The notes: a model not told the origin generated them from the letters alone. A stretch of DNA of 50,413 nt from Syntrophobacteraceae bacterium (GCA_013314815.1 JABUEY010000011.1:1-50413), one strand, 5' to 3'; numbered from the stretch's first letter, positions 1 through 8,742 are shown. Made by a program: numbers and translations.

Positions 1-201
1 CGGATCGCCGCGATGCCATGGCGCCCCTTCCTTGTGAAGGTACCAGGAAAAAAAACCTCGATCAGGAACTGAATGCCCGGTGCCGGATCGGCATGGCCGC
101 ATCAGGCATCTACACTCCATCTGCCTTCCTACTGCCGCGACCACCCCGACTCTTCTCGCTTACCCGTGCCGTCACGGAGCTGCGCCGGGAACGCTCCCCG
201 G

Positions 202-1524
202 TCATTCTTCCTCGTCCCCGGGTTTTTCAGGCAGAATTTCGATAAGAACCTTGTCGACTCTGTGGCCGTCCATATCCATGACTTCGAATCGATACCCGCA
301 GCACCGGAAACTATCCCCTGCGGAAGGGATGCGGTCCAGGCGCGCCATCACGAAACCACCCAGGGTTTCAAAAAGCCCGCTCCTTTCTCCCGGCAGCTTC
401 TTTATACGGAATTTCTCCTTCAGTTCTCCCACCGAAAGCATTCCATCCACCAGCCACGAACCGTCTTCCCGCTGCACAACCTTGGCTTCATCGAACTCGT
501 CTCTCGACGGGATATCTCCGACAATCGCTTCGAGAAGGTCGTTCAGAGTTACCAGCCCCTCGATGGTCCCATATTCATCGATGACCATCGCCATGGGCGA
601 TCCCGTTTCTTTGAAGAGTTCGAGAACCCGCAGTGCATGAGTGTTCTCGAGAACGAAAAGAGGTTTTTGAATCAGGGACTTCAGATCGAAAGGCTTCTTC
701 TCCAGGCTGCTCATCAGCAGATCTTTTACGTGTACCACTCCAAGGATATTGCCGAGCCTTCCCTGGCAGACCGGGAACCTGGAATTGAAGCTCTCCTTGA
801 TTTTCTGCCTGATTTCAGCCTCGGTATCGTTGATATCCAGCCATATCACCTTCTTGCGTGGAGTCATGAGCCCGCCGACGCGGCGGTCTCCAAGGCGCAG
901 CACCCTCTCGACGATGTCCTGCTCCGCTTCTTCGAACACTCCCGCCATCGTCGCCTGTTCGATCAGGACCTTGATTTCCTCCTCGGTAACGGGAGGTTCC
1001 GAAGACGGGCGCACGCGCAGCACCTTCAAGACAACGTCCGTGGACAGGCTGAGCAAACGCACCGCTGGCAGTCCGACAATTGACAGGAATCGCATGGGCT
1101 TTGCCGCAATGGAAGCAATCCTTTCGGGATTGTCGAGGGCCAGCCGCTTGGGAACAAGCTCTCCTATCACGAGGGAGAGGTAGGTGATGGCAAGAACGAC
1201 CAGGAATAGAGACAGGGTATCACTGTAAGGAGCCAGGACCGCGTATTGACTCAGGATATCGGACAACCTGTGGGATATGGATGCACCGCCGAATGCTCCA
1301 CTCATGACTCCAACCAGCGTAATGCCGATCTGGACCGTGGACAGAAAAAGATTGGGCGAATCGGCGAGATCGAGAGCAGTGCGTGCTCCGGCATCGCCTT
1401 CCTCGGCCTTCTGCTGAAGGCGGGCCTTCCTGGAAGATATAATAGCGATTTCGGACATCGAAAACATGCCGTTGATCACGATGAGCACGAGAACGACAAA
1501 GACGTCGAAGTCGCTCAATGACAT
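202..1524 (-). CDS. CorC/HlyC-family membrane protein (CNNM-CBS-CorC domains)
   Basis: A 440-residue integral membrane protein. The N-terminal third (about 1-190) is a CNNM/DUF21 domain with hydrophobic segments, beginning directly with a membrane helix after MSLSDFD. Two CBS repeats follow at about 205-330 (MTPRKKVIWLD; PMAMVIDEYGTIEG), then a C-terminal CorC_HlyC domain (about 345-430, FETLGGFVMARLDRIP). Members of this family are linked to Mg2+/Co2+ efflux or tolerance; the old 'hemolysin' name is historical. Length is normal. The start is an ATG behind AGGAAAG. Substrate cannot be read from sequence. It appears monocistronic; the HPF gene upstream on the same strand is more than 100 bp away. 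Confidence 0.9.
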   Translation of the reverse strand: MSLSDFDVFVVLVLIVINGMFSMSEIAIISSRKARLQQKAEEGDAGARTALDLADSPNLFLSTVQIGITLVGVMSGAFGGASISHRLSDILSQYAVLAPYSDTLSLFLVVLAITYLSLVIGELVPKRLALDNPERIASIAAKPMRFLSIVGLPAVRLLSLSTDVVLKVLRVRPSSEPPVTEEEIKVLIEQATMAGVFEEAEQDIVERVLRLGDRRVGGLMTPRKKVIWLDINDTEAEIRQKIKESFNSRFPVCQGRLGNILGVVHVKDLLMSSLEKKPFDLKSLIQKPLFVLENTHALRVLELFKETGSPMAMVIDEYGTIEGLVTLNDLLEAIVGDIPSRDEFDEAKVVQREDGSWLVDGMLSVGELKEKFRIKKLPGERSGLFETLGGFVMARLDRIPSAGDSFRCCGYRFEVMDMDGHRVDKVLIEILPEKPGDEEE

Positions 1525-1650
1525 TTCGCTCTTTCCTGTTTACCATCCCGGAGTCTCCGGACACCGGTCCGGGCCGCCATGACATTCCCCTCCCTCCCTG
1601 CCTGCGGAAACCGGGAGGAACGAAAGGGACTCGATACGGATCGCGGCCGG

Positions 1651-2181
1651 TCAGTAAACGGTAACCGAACTTGCCTGAGGGCCTTTCTCACCTTCCGTCT
1701 CCACAAAACCAACCTGGGTCCCCACGACGAGATCTTTGAACTTGAAGTTCAGCAGGGAGTTCTCATGGAAATAGACTTCCCTGCCGTCGGGCGTCTCGAG
1801 AAAACCGTACCCTTCCTCGGGGAAAATCCTCGTTATCCGCGCAAGGGGCTTCTCTTCGTGGAATTTGACCTCGCCACGCTGCTTCTCGGCATGCTCTTTC
1901 AGACGCCGTTGAGCCGTATCGAACGAACTCACTATGGCAACATGCAGATCTTCATCCGGCTCACGTTTGACGATGATCTCACTGCCCGGAACGGTTATGT
2001 CCACACGCACGTTGTACAACATACCGCTTCGTTGACTGCGATGAGGAATATCCACCTTGACCCGGCATCCGATGATCTTGTCGTAGAGTCTGTCCAGTTT
2101 TTCAGCCTTCTCGCGTATGAGCTGCTCTGTGCCTTCGGAGATGTGAACATTGCGAGCGCTGATTTCTAAAGGAAGTTTCAT
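1651..2181 (-). CDS. Ribosome hibernation factor HPF/RaiA fused to a cold-shock domain
   Basis: A 176-residue protein of two domains. Residues 1-100 are HPF/S30AE-like (begins MKLPLEISARNVHISEG), which binds the 30S decoding region and idles ribosomes. Residues 108-176 form a cold-shock/OB fold with RNP1 (GYGFLE) and RNP2 (VYFHEN). Usual long HPFs carry a dimerisation domain at this place instead. The ATG at 2181 was chosen because a strong GGGAGAAG site precedes it; the frame stays open upstream to 2304 but that part has no family similarity. Probable role: stress or stationary-phase ribosome protection with added RNA or single-strand binding. Confidence 0.88.
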   Translation of the reverse strand: MKLPLEISARNVHISEGTEQLIREKAEKLDRLYDKIIGCRVKVDIPHRSQRSGMLYNVRVDITVPGSEIIVKREPDEDLHVAIVSSFDTAQRRLKEHAEKQRGEVKFHEEKPLARITRIFPEEGYGFLETPDGREVYFHENSLLNFKFKDLVVGTQVGFVETEGEKGPQASSVTVY

Positions 2182-2396
2182 GGATTCTTCTCCCACTCGA
2201 TATGAAATGATGTAATCGGGACGGCTTCCGTTCCCGGCTCCACTTCCGGCTGGATACGCCTGTCCCGGCCCCCCTGCAGGACCCACGAAAAAATAAGGTC
2301 CCATGATGCACTATTCAAGCAAATTATGATATGCGGCGAATTTTTGTTTGGGTGTCAACCACCGTGTTTCGCCGTCAAGAATGCCCGTTTCCAGGT

Positions 2397-3620
2397 TCAG
2401 GCCTTGAGCCTGGTTTCGACCCTGACTTCGGAATGCAGAGTGTGATGGACGGGGCAGCGGTCTGCAATTTCCAGCAGCCGCTCCCTCTGCTCTGCATCGA
2501 GCGGTCCTCTCAGTTCTATTTCCCGCTCGACCACATCGATCCTGCCGCTCTTCGACTCACATTCGCTGCAATCCCGGGCATGGACTTTTCGGTGTTTCAA
2601 CCGCACCACGATGGATTCGAGAGGCCATTCTTTTCTGTCCGCGTACATGCGCAGCGTCATGGAGGTGCATGCACCGAGAGCCGAAACGAGGTAATCGTAG
2701 GGGCTTGGCCCAGTGCCCGATCCGCCCACGGCAACTGGTTCATCGGCGATGAGTCTGTGCGCGCCGGCCAGGATCTCGGTTCGGTATCCCGTTTGCCCCG
2801 TATGTACGACAATCCGGTTGTCCGTGAGGTCTCTTTCCTCCCTGTCCCTGTCTTCCGGGCTGCCGATGTATTTTCCGGCCCAGGCGGCCAGAACCGCCCC
2901 AGCGTAAAGGGAATCGGACCTGCTGGAAAGCAGGTGGTCTGCCTGATCGAGAGAAATGAAACTTTTCGGGTGCCTTGCCGCCTGAAAGATCTTCCCCGCG
3001 GATTCGATCCCCACAATCGTATCCCGCGGTGAATGAAAGATCAGCAGCGCCTTCCCGAGTTGGCGGATACTCTGCTCCATGTTGCTCCGATCGAGTTCAT
3101 CCACGAATTCCTTCCTGATTCTAAAGCTTCTGCCCGCCAGAGTCACCCTGGCTTCGCCCTTGGATCGGATCTCCGGCCCTTCCCTGCTTAAAAATCTGGC
3201 GACGCTGGAAAGGTCCGCAGGCGCGCCGATCGTGGCAACGGCCAGAGATGAAGGAATCGACGCTGCCGCCTGAAGAACGGCCGCACCTCCCAGGGAGTGG
3301 CCGATGAGCAGCTTCGGGGCGTCAAAGCCGGATTTCAGAAACTCGGCCGCGGCAACCAGGTCGGATACGTTCGAGGAAAAGCCGGTATTCGAGAAGTCCC
3401 CCTCGCTTTCCCCCAATCCCGTAAAGTCGAACCTGAGGACAGCAATCTTGTCTCTTGTCAACGCACGACTGATATTGACCACCGCATTGAAGTTCTTGGT
3501 ACACGTGAAGCAATGGGCGAATATGGCGTAGGCATGAGGTTTTTCATCCATGGGCAAGTCCAGCCGGGCATCGAGTCGCTGCCCCGCTGCATTCCTGAAG
3601 GTCAGTTTCTGGAACTGCAT
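2397..3620 (-). CDS. Bifunctional alpha/beta-hydrolase / OsmC-family protein
   Basis: About 407 residues. Residues 1-250 form an alpha/beta-hydrolase with nucleophile elbow GHSLGG, an oxyanion-type HCFTCTKN near the N-terminus, the acid region SPRDTIVG and the histidine in QADHLL. Residues 265-407 form an OsmC/Ohr-type domain with both family cysteines (LGACTSMTLR and ADRCPVHHTL), which in relatives reduce organic hydroperoxides. This fusion architecture is known in many bacteria, but the physiological substrate is not. The start is the ATG at 3620 behind GAGAGGTG; a GTG two codons upstream is the alternative. It is divergent from cytochrome c3. Confidence 0.9.
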   Translation of the reverse strand: MQFQKLTFRNAAGQRLDARLDLPMDEKPHAYAIFAHCFTCTKNFNAVVNISRALTRDKIAVLRFDFTGLGESEGDFSNTGFSSNVSDLVAAAEFLKSGFDAPKLLIGHSLGGAAVLQAAASIPSSLAVATIGAPADLSSVARFLSREGPEIRSKGEARVTLAGRSFRIRKEFVDELDRSNMEQSIRQLGKALLIFHSPRDTIVGIESAGKIFQAARHPKSFISLDQADHLLSSRSDSLYAGAVLAAWAGKYIGSPEDRDREERDLTDNRIVVHTGQTGYRTEILAGAHRLIADEPVAVGGSGTGPSPYDYLVSALGACTSMTLRMYADRKEWPLESIVVRLKHRKVHARDCSECESKSGRIDVVEREIELRGPLDAEQRERLLEIADRCPVHHTLHSEVRVETRLKA

Positions 3621-3916
3621 CTTCACCTCTCATGGTTCGAGGAATCTCTGCAGGAAGTACCGTGGTGCATCCTTTCTTTCGCTCGATCGACTTATATGCG
3701 GTTCCGGATCTCCGAACATTCTTTCTACACTCCAAACTAATCATTGAAGAATTGCTGGCAATCCACGAAAAAACGCGGGCTCATCAGAATAATGGTTGTC
3801 TTCCAAAGTCCTCTATCCTTCGAGATCTGCTGAACACCCGAGATCTTCCGCCCGCCTCTGCAGTCGATCCTCGACGGCCGAGGGCGGAACTGCCGTGTCC
3901 TCGGGCAAATACTCTC

Positions 3917-3946
3917 TTGACATATAATGAAAATCTTCACTAAAAT
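3917..3946 (+). promoter_or_regulatory. Sigma-70-type promoter of the cytochrome c3 gene
   Basis: TTGACA at 3917-3922 matches the -35 consensus exactly and TAAAAT at 3941-3946 matches five of six -10 positions, with an 18-bp spacer. The predicted start lies near 3953, about 57 bp before the ATG at 4010. This promoter lies in the roughly 390-bp divergent gap (3621-4009), where I see no other gene. Confidence 0.6.
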
Positions 3947-4009
3947 GGCCGATGTCTGGGAATTGTGAGCTGGGATAATTCAAGCGAGAGTGAAAGGAGG
4001 GAAGAAATC

Positions 4010-4456
4010 ATGAGACGTGGCAAGTACTTTACAAGTGCAGTCGCCGTGGTCGCACTCGTCTTCGCTGCTGCACTGGTGGCAATCGCCGTGGACAAGGGTC
4101 CGGATGTCATGAGCATCAAGGCAGGGCTCTGGCCGACACCGACGAAAGCCCCCGTGGAGTTCACGCACAAAAAGCATTACGAAGACCACAAGATTGCATG
4201 TGCCGACTGTCACCATGTCTACAAGGACGGCAAGAATGTCTGGAAGGAAGGTGACCCCGTCGAAAAATGCGAGAAGTGCCATACGGAACCCACCATCCAG
4301 GGTGAAAAGAAGCTCCCCCCCGACCAGCAAAAGCTGAATCTTAAGATTGCTTTTCACGACAATTGCCAGGGTTGCCATCAGAAACTGAAAAAGGAAAACC
4401 CTGAAACAAAGGCTCCCGTTACCTGCGCTCAGTGTCATCCCGCGCAGAAGCCGTAA
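4010..4456 (+). CDS. Tetraheme cytochrome c3 (class III), periplasmic
   Basis: 148 residues including an N-terminal signal peptide (basic MRRGK then a hydrophobic stretch to about residue 26). Four CxxCH heme sites are visible: C64-ADCH, C87-EKCH, C119-QGCH and C139-AQCH. Histidines such as H53, H56 and H69 are candidates for the bis-His axial ligands typical of cytochrome c3. In sulfate reducers this protein shuttles electrons from periplasmic hydrogenases and formate dehydrogenases to membrane complexes. The ATG at 4010 follows an AAGGAGGG site; an in-frame upstream ATG at 3965 would spoil the signal peptide. A promoter precedes it and a terminator follows, so it is transcribed alone. Confidence 0.95.
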   Translation: MRRGKYFTSAVAVVALVFAAALVAIAVDKGPDVMSIKAGLWPTPTKAPVEFTHKKHYEDHKIACADCHHVYKDGKNVWKEGDPVEKCEKCHTEPTIQGEKKLPPDQQKLNLKIAFHDNCQGCHQKLKKENPETKAPVTCAQCHPAQKP

Positions 4457-4479
4457 CGATCGCGAAATCCTCTGCAGTC

Positions 4480-4516
4480 AAAACCGCCGGCCCTTCAGGG
4501 TCGGCGGTTTTGTTTT
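4480..4516 (+). terminator. Rho-independent terminator after cytochrome c3
   Basis: AAACCGCCG and CGGCGGTTT pair around a GC-rich inner stem and small loop, followed by TTGTTTTC. It ends the single-gene cytochrome unit 24 bp after its stop. Confidence 0.8.
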
Positions 4517-4623
4517 CTCCCTAGCAGGCTTGTTCGCGCAATAAAGAGATGTGGAATGCGGCTGCCTGAGGTCGCGGACCCGCCGTTTCAGCTGAGCAGG
4601 CCCGCCGCCTTCGCCGGTTCTTA

Positions 4624-4672
4624 GAAAAACAACAGGCCGCTTAACCCTCGCCACAGGGTTAAGCGGCCTGTT
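4624..4672 (-). terminator. Rho-independent terminator after ferredoxin
   Basis: A perfect 18-bp inverted repeat (4631-4648 with 4655-4672, six-base loop). On the minus strand the stem is followed by GTTTTTCT. It lies 24 bp beyond the ferredoxin stop codon. Confidence 0.85.
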
Positions 4673-4696
4673 CACAGGCAAGACGCGAGCCGTAAT

Positions 4697-4882
4697 CTAC
4701 ACTTCTTCCACTGTGATGGCACCCTGTTCACAGACTTCCACACAGCTTTCGCATCCCAGGCATTCTTCCTCGTTCACGGGTTCAGCCTTACCGTCAACCA
4801 TCTCATAGACATCAACCGGGCATACATCTACACATTCGCCGTCGCCGATGCACTTGTCCTTATCGACCGTCACCTTAAACAT
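4697..4882 (-). CDS. Small dicluster ferredoxin of the 7Fe type with Asp14
   Basis: 61 residues. The first cluster motif is C11-x2-D14-x2-C17-x3-C21-P, so aspartate stands where the second cysteine would be. The second motif is complete: C41-x2-C44-x2-C47-x3-C51. Length, Asp14 and overall pattern match, from memory, Desulfovibrio africanus ferredoxin III, which carries a [3Fe-4S] cluster that converts to [4Fe-4S] or binds other metals, plus a [4Fe-4S] cluster. It is a cytoplasmic electron carrier, possibly used in pyruvate or sulfite metabolism. The gene stands alone with its own strong terminator. Confidence 0.93.
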   Translation of the reverse strand: MFKVTVDKDKCIGDGECVDVCPVDVYEMVDGKAEPVNEEECLGCESCVEVCEQGAITVEEV

Positions 4883-5244
4883 GTTTTGTCCTCCATCGTC
4901 ACTTGAAATGAGAAAATTCCATGAATCGAGTTACCGGGGAGACCTACGCCATAACTCCCTCTCACCTCTACCGGGTCTACTTCTCGTAACCCCTTCCATG
5001 CCTGTTGTCAAGTTCAATTGTCGAAGCCCGGCGACTCGTTACTGCGGCATCCATCTTCACTCGTGAACTACAGCTGAAATCTTCGAACGACCTGTTCGGA
5101 AGCTACGTCCCTGCAAGAATCGAAATATATGCCCTCGTAAAAACAGGTTCTTCCGGTAGGCAGCTTCTTTTCGTAACCGCGTACCCGGACAGTTGTCGCA
5201 CAAAGATGGAATACACCCCGACAACGTCAGATTCACAACAGCGA

Positions 5245-5271
5245 CGTCATTCACGCGAAGATGGAATCCAG
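5245..5271 (-). repeat. Inverted dispersed module, left arm
   Basis: CGTCATTCACGCGAAGATGG followed by AATCCAG is the imperfect reverse complement of the module at 5391-5419 in the neighbouring copy. The two arms face each other across about 120 bp and could form a long imperfect hairpin. The same arrangement recurs at 33.83-34.01 kb. Confidence 0.6.
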
Positions 5272-5351
5272 AAAGGGTGACTGCGCATGGCTGAACAGTT
5301 TCAGGTAATGGGGAAGATCCTGGAATACATGATGGACAGAGCAGCACAATC

Positions 5352-5445
5352 CCGGGTGGAGAAATCTTTATGGCGCGATCCGCGCTTGGACTGGATTCCC
5401 ACCGTTCGCGGGAATGACGATGTGTAGGGAATGACGGAGTGGTGC
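5352..5445 (+). repeat. Dispersed repeat module with two 17-bp tail units
   Basis: The segment from GGGTGGAGA to GAATGACG is nearly identical to the reverse complement of 33827-33893. Both share CTTTAT, a GATCCGCGCTT core and GACTGGATTCCC. It ends in two 17-bp units beginning GAATGACG (5412-5428 and 5429-5445), the same unit type as the array at 34.0-34.15 kb. Confidence 0.75.
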
Positions 5446-5714
5446 CATCGATCCTTTGCATGAAAACCACCGGATGCGTGAAAGGCTCTGGATGCACTCG
5501 TCTGCCGGAGGGACCTGAAGGACACGGATGATCATGGGAATTCACACAAGGAAATCGGACTTCGATCGGTCAGAATTCATAGGTTGTGGATCTCAGCAGG
5601 GACTGGCTCGGTGGGGTACGCCACAGCACGGGACATCACGTGGGCGGAGGGAGTTTTGAAGGCGGAGGCATTGTGGAAGCAGGCGCCTCCGTATACGTTC
5701 GGCAAGTGCATGAA

Positions 5715-5756
5715 AACAGCTCCACGGACGGCGCCCTAACCCCGCCCGTGGAGCTT
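5715..5756 (-). terminator. Terminator of the dsr operon
   Basis: AGCTCCACGG (5719-5728) pairs with CCGTGGAGCT (5745-5754). On the minus strand the stem is followed by GTTTTCATG. It lies just beyond the dsrC stop and is the only terminator-like stem with a T-tract that I see downstream of the dsr genes. Confidence 0.6.
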
Positions 5757-5777
5757 CCTTGCTCAAGCCGGATCAGA

Positions 5778-6095
5778 CTAAACGCAACCGGTAGGCTTGG
5801 GAAGGCCGGCCATCTTGCAGGCACCCTTGCCCGGTCCCGATGGAAAGAGCTCGTAAATGTACTTGAGCTTGTATCCGGTCACCTTGGTAAGAATGCGGAC
5901 CATGGGAGCGATACCGTGCTTCTTGTAGTAATCCTGGAGCACGTGAATAACCTTCCAATGCTCTTCGGTAAGCTCGCTGATCCCTTCGGAATTCTTGACA
6001 TAATCCACCCACTCGGGGCACCACTGGTCGAAACTGCTGATGAATCCGTCTTCGTCAATCTCGAACGACTTGCCTTTGAATTCAATCTGTCCCAT
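5778..6095 (-). CDS. dsrC: DsrC sulfur-carrier protein (DsrC/TusE family)
   Basis: 105 residues, exactly the family length. The flexible C-terminal arm holds both redox cysteines, Cys93 (GKGACKM) and the penultimate Cys104 (PTGCV). In sulfate reducers DsrAB loads sulfur on these as a trisulfide, which the DsrMKJOP membrane complex is thought to reduce. A strong AAGGAGG site precedes the ATG. It is the last gene of the operon, 15 bp after dsrN, whereas dsrC often lies elsewhere in Desulfovibrio genomes. Abundant stand-alone expression is possible, but I see no promoter in the short gap. Confidence 0.96.
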   Translation of the reverse strand: MGQIEFKGKSFEIDEDGFISSFDQWCPEWVDYVKNSEGISELTEEHWKVIHVLQDYYKKHGIAPMVRILTKVTGYKLKYIYELFPSGPGKGACKMAGLPKPTGCV

Positions 6096-6110
6096 GGACG
6101 GTACCTCCTT

Positions 6111-7580
6111 TTAAATTGCAGTTATATATTCACAGGTTCCCGACAGACCTCGTTCCGGATCGATATTGGGATCCAGTGACTCCACAGATTTCTCTTTGCG
6201 GTAGGATCGAGCGGCACGGATCAGCGCTTCAGCCCAGAGCCCGTTTCCCACCACGTGGATGTGTGAATAGCATGCAAGAGTATTTTTATACCACATTCCA
6301 TCCCATCCTGCCACTATTCCGTGCCCCTTCTTCAGGTGGAAGACAAACGGAAAGCTCTTATCGCTGCCGATAATGCGCGAATAGTGAAACTCATGTCCTC
6401 TCAAAACCGCCCCTTCCGGGAAAAACGGATTCCGATTCACGCACTCGATGACAGTGTAGCCGTGTCCCTGCGGCCTCTTTTCGAGGACCACATCAAACGG
6501 GAAGACCCCTGTCATCGGGAAGGTTTTTCCCCCATGCAGAATAGCACGGCACAGAAACATCAGGCCACCGCATTCGGCATAGACGGGCAGACCCTTTTCG
6601 ATCTCTTTTCTGAGAGATTCCCTGAACACCCTGTTTTCTGAAAGGGCCTCCAGGTGTGTCTCCGGAAATCCTCCTCCGATGTAAAGTGCATCGAGCCGTG
6701 GAAGCGGACGGGCGTCGAAGCTGGAAATCTCCACCAGCCTGGCCCCCTTTTCTTCCAGCGCCTCCAGGTTTTCCGGATAGTAGAACTGGAACGCGGAATC
6801 ACGCACAACTCCGATGACCGTCCGCGCTTCCGGCTCCGGCTTCCGTTCGGCTTCGCCGGCACCAATCGGCCAACCCAGAGGTGCGGCTGTTTCAGCCAGC
6901 TTCCATAGAGCCTGGAGGTCGACGCACTCGTTCATCCTGGAGGCGGCAAATGTGACCGCCTCCGCCGTATTTTCGGACTCCTGGTGTGGAACGAGTCCCA
7001 GATGACGTTCCGGGAAAAGGTTGTCCCCTCCCTTGGGTACCACACCCAGCACCGGAACATTACAGTAGCGCTCGATGGCCCCTCGCAACACCCCCTCGTG
7101 GCGTCTGCCCGCCACCTGGTTGAGGATGACTCCTCCTATATTCACATCGGGGTCGAGTTGCCGGCATCCGAGGACCAGAGCCGCCGCTGTTCTCGTCACT
7201 TTCGTGGCATCCAGGACCAGCACCACGGGAGATCGAAGCAGCTTGGCCAGTTCAGCGGTCGAAAAGCTTCCCTGGACATCCACTCCATCGTACAGACCGC
7301 GGTTGCCTTCGATCAGGCTCCCATCGGCATTGTTGGAACGTCGCACGAAAGAACGGAGCATTTCGTCAGGCTTCATCAGAAAGGGATCCAGGTTGTAGCA
7401 CGGACGCCCGGCCGCAACGGACAGCCACCCGGCGTCGATGTAATCGGGACCTTTCTTGAAGGGAACCACCCGCAACCCGCAGTTCAACCGCCAGGCGGCT
7501 GCCAGGCCAAGAGATATGAACGTCTTGCCGGCACCTCCACGCAAAGCGGCAATCACAAGGCGCGGTTTCTGAAACAGCAT
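6111..7580 (-). CDS. dsrN: DsrN, cobyrinate a,c-diamide synthase-like siroheme amidase
   Basis: 489 residues of the CobB/CbiA family. The N-terminal ATP-dependent domain has a P-loop GGAGKT at 15-20 and KKGPDYID. The C-terminal class-I glutamine amidotransferase domain has its nucleophile in AECGG (Cys337) and a histidine in GHEFHYS. Its position inside the dsr operon identifies it as DsrN, thought to amidate siroheme to siroamide for DsrAB. A cobalamin role cannot be excluded by sequence alone. It starts 61 bp after dsrB, with a perfect stem-loop in that gap, and ends 15 bp before dsrC. Confidence 0.9.
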   Translation of the reverse strand: MLFQKPRLVIAALRGGAGKTFISLGLAAAWRLNCGLRVVPFKKGPDYIDAGWLSVAAGRPCYNLDPFLMKPDEMLRSFVRRSNNADGSLIEGNRGLYDGVDVQGSFSTAELAKLLRSPVVLVLDATKVTRTAAALVLGCRQLDPDVNIGGVILNQVAGRRHEGVLRGAIERYCNVPVLGVVPKGGDNLFPERHLGLVPHQESENTAEAVTFAASRMNECVDLQALWKLAETAAPLGWPIGAGEAERKPEPEARTVIGVVRDSAFQFYYPENLEALEEKGARLVEISSFDARPLPRLDALYIGGGFPETHLEALSENRVFRESLRKEIEKGLPVYAECGGLMFLCRAILHGGKTFPMTGVFPFDVVLEKRPQGHGYTVIECVNRNPFFPEGAVLRGHEFHYSRIIGSDKSFPFVFHLKKGHGIVAGWDGMWYKNTLACYSHIHVVGNGLWAEALIRAARSYRKEKSVESLDPNIDPERGLSGTCEYITAI

Positions 7581-7604
7581 CGGGTCTCTCGCACGAATCT
7601 CACC

Positions 7605-7628
7605 GGTGCGGGGAAGAATCCCCGCACC
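7605..7628 (-). other. Perfect stem-loop between dsrB and dsrN
   Basis: GGTGCGGGGA and TCCCCGCACC form a perfect 10-bp stem with a four-base loop. No T-tract follows, so it is not a classical terminator. It could stabilise the 3' end of a processed dsrAB message or reduce expression of dsrN relative to dsrAB. Confidence 0.6.
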
Positions 7629-7641
7629 AGCAGGGAGTATG

Positions 7642-8742
7642 CTAGAATTTAAACTGAGTCGTGGTTCTCCAGGTCATCATGGCCAAACGATAGTCGTCGA
7701 TGTGCTCATGCCTGAATTCCAGGCCCGTCTTCTCGAAGAAACGTTCCCATCCGATACGGTTGATCCAGTCGCCCACGCGCTCATAACGACGACCACCGGC
7801 CGCATAAGCCTCAACGATCTTCTTGACGGTATTGACCGCCGTCGGCCACCTGGGCGGCTCGTTGGGGATGTAAGGCACGGCGAGCTTCGAGAACATCGGT
7901 ACGGACAGAACGTTGGAAACCTTTCCTCCCACCCAGATCGCGATCCCGTCACCTTCGCCGTCGGCGAGGGGCAGAGCCGGACACATGGTGTAGCAGTTTC
8001 CACAGAACATGCAGCGATTGTTGTTGATCTCGATGCTCTTCAGTTCTCCAACCTTCTTGGGCTTGATAGCCGCCGTCGGGCAGGCTGCGATCACCAGCGG
8101 GATCTCGCACACGTTCTGCACACGATCATGCTCGATAAAAGGCGGCTTGCGGTGCACCCCGAGGATGGCGATATCGGAGCAGTGCACGGCGCCGCACATG
8201 TTCAGGCAACAGGCCAGGGCGATGCGCACCTGAGCGGGCAGCTTGTGCGATCCGAAGTACTCGAACAGTTCATCCATGACCGACTTCACCACGCCGGAGG
8301 CATCAATGGCGGGGGTGTGGCAGTGAGCCCAACCCTGAGTGTGAACGATGTTCGTGATGCTGTTGCCCGTCCCGCCGATGGGGAACCAGTTGCCGCGGCT
8401 CCTCAGGTCGTCGATCAGCGGCTGCAGTTTGGACTTGTCGCTCACCAGAAACTCGACGTTGTTCCGGGTGGTCCACCGCAGGTAGCCGTCGCAATACTTG
8501 TCAGCGATGTCGCACATTTCACGGATAAGATCCACGCTGATCAGGCGGGCCGAACCAATGCGCACGGAATAGATTTCGGCTCCGGATTCAGCCACGTGCA
8601 CCAGCACGCCCGGTTCGAGGATTTCATGATATTTCCACTTGCCGAAGTTTTCCTTGATTACCGGAGGAAAGAACTTGTCATACTTCGGGGGTCCGATGTC
8701 AGTGATCCGATCTTGCATAAGGTTATTGGGGTCGAAAGCCAT
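7642..8742 (-). CDS. dsrB: Dissimilatory sulfite reductase beta subunit
   Basis: 366 residues, full length for DsrB. Cysteines of the siroheme-coupled cluster region are C141 (AHCHTP), C178, C179 and C183 (LACCLNMCG). The inserted ferredoxin domain has C221-P and C244-x2-C247-x2-C250-x3-C254-P. With DsrA it forms the alpha2beta2 core that reduces sulfite in the cytoplasm and transfers sulfur to DsrC. It follows dsrA by 11 bp, so the two are co-translated. All key cysteines are intact. Confidence 0.97.
   Translation of the reverse strand: MAFDPNNLMQDRITDIGPPKYDKFFPPVIKENFGKWKYHEILEPGVLVHVAESGAEIYSVRIGSARLISVDLIREMCDIADKYCDGYLRWTTRNNVEFLVSDKSKLQPLIDDLRSRGNWFPIGGTGNSITNIVHTQGWAHCHTPAIDASGVVKSVMDELFEYFGSHKLPAQVRIALACCLNMCGAVHCSDIAILGVHRKPPFIEHDRVQNVCEIPLVIAACPTAAIKPKKVGELKSIEINNNRCMFCGNCYTMCPALPLADGEGDGIAIWVGGKVSNVLSVPMFSKLAVPYIPNEPPRWPTAVNTVKKIVEAYAAGGRRYERVGDWINRIGWERFFEKTGLEFRHEHIDDYRLAMMTWRTTTQFKF

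Larger units (their letters stand above)
4883..5714. other. Gene-free stretch holding dispersed repeats
   Basis: About 830 bp between ferredoxin and the dsr terminator. I find no convincing coding region: open frames here run through the repeat modules at 5245-5271 and 5352-5445 and have low-complexity, arginine- and serine-rich translations. The right half may hold the ferredoxin promoter, but no clean hexamer pair stands out. Confidence 0.6.

Noticed and set aside
3961-3980. AATTGTGAGCTGGGATAATT, similar to the E. coli lac operator, just after the cytochrome c3 promoter
   Set aside because: No LacI-type regulator is in the window and the right half does not match the operator well; likely coincidence, though the GAATT...AATTC symmetry could be a site for another regulator.
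5057-5545. Minus-strand open frame of 162 codons
   Set aside because: It runs through the repeat modules and has no ribosome site; such frames are a known artefact of repeats.
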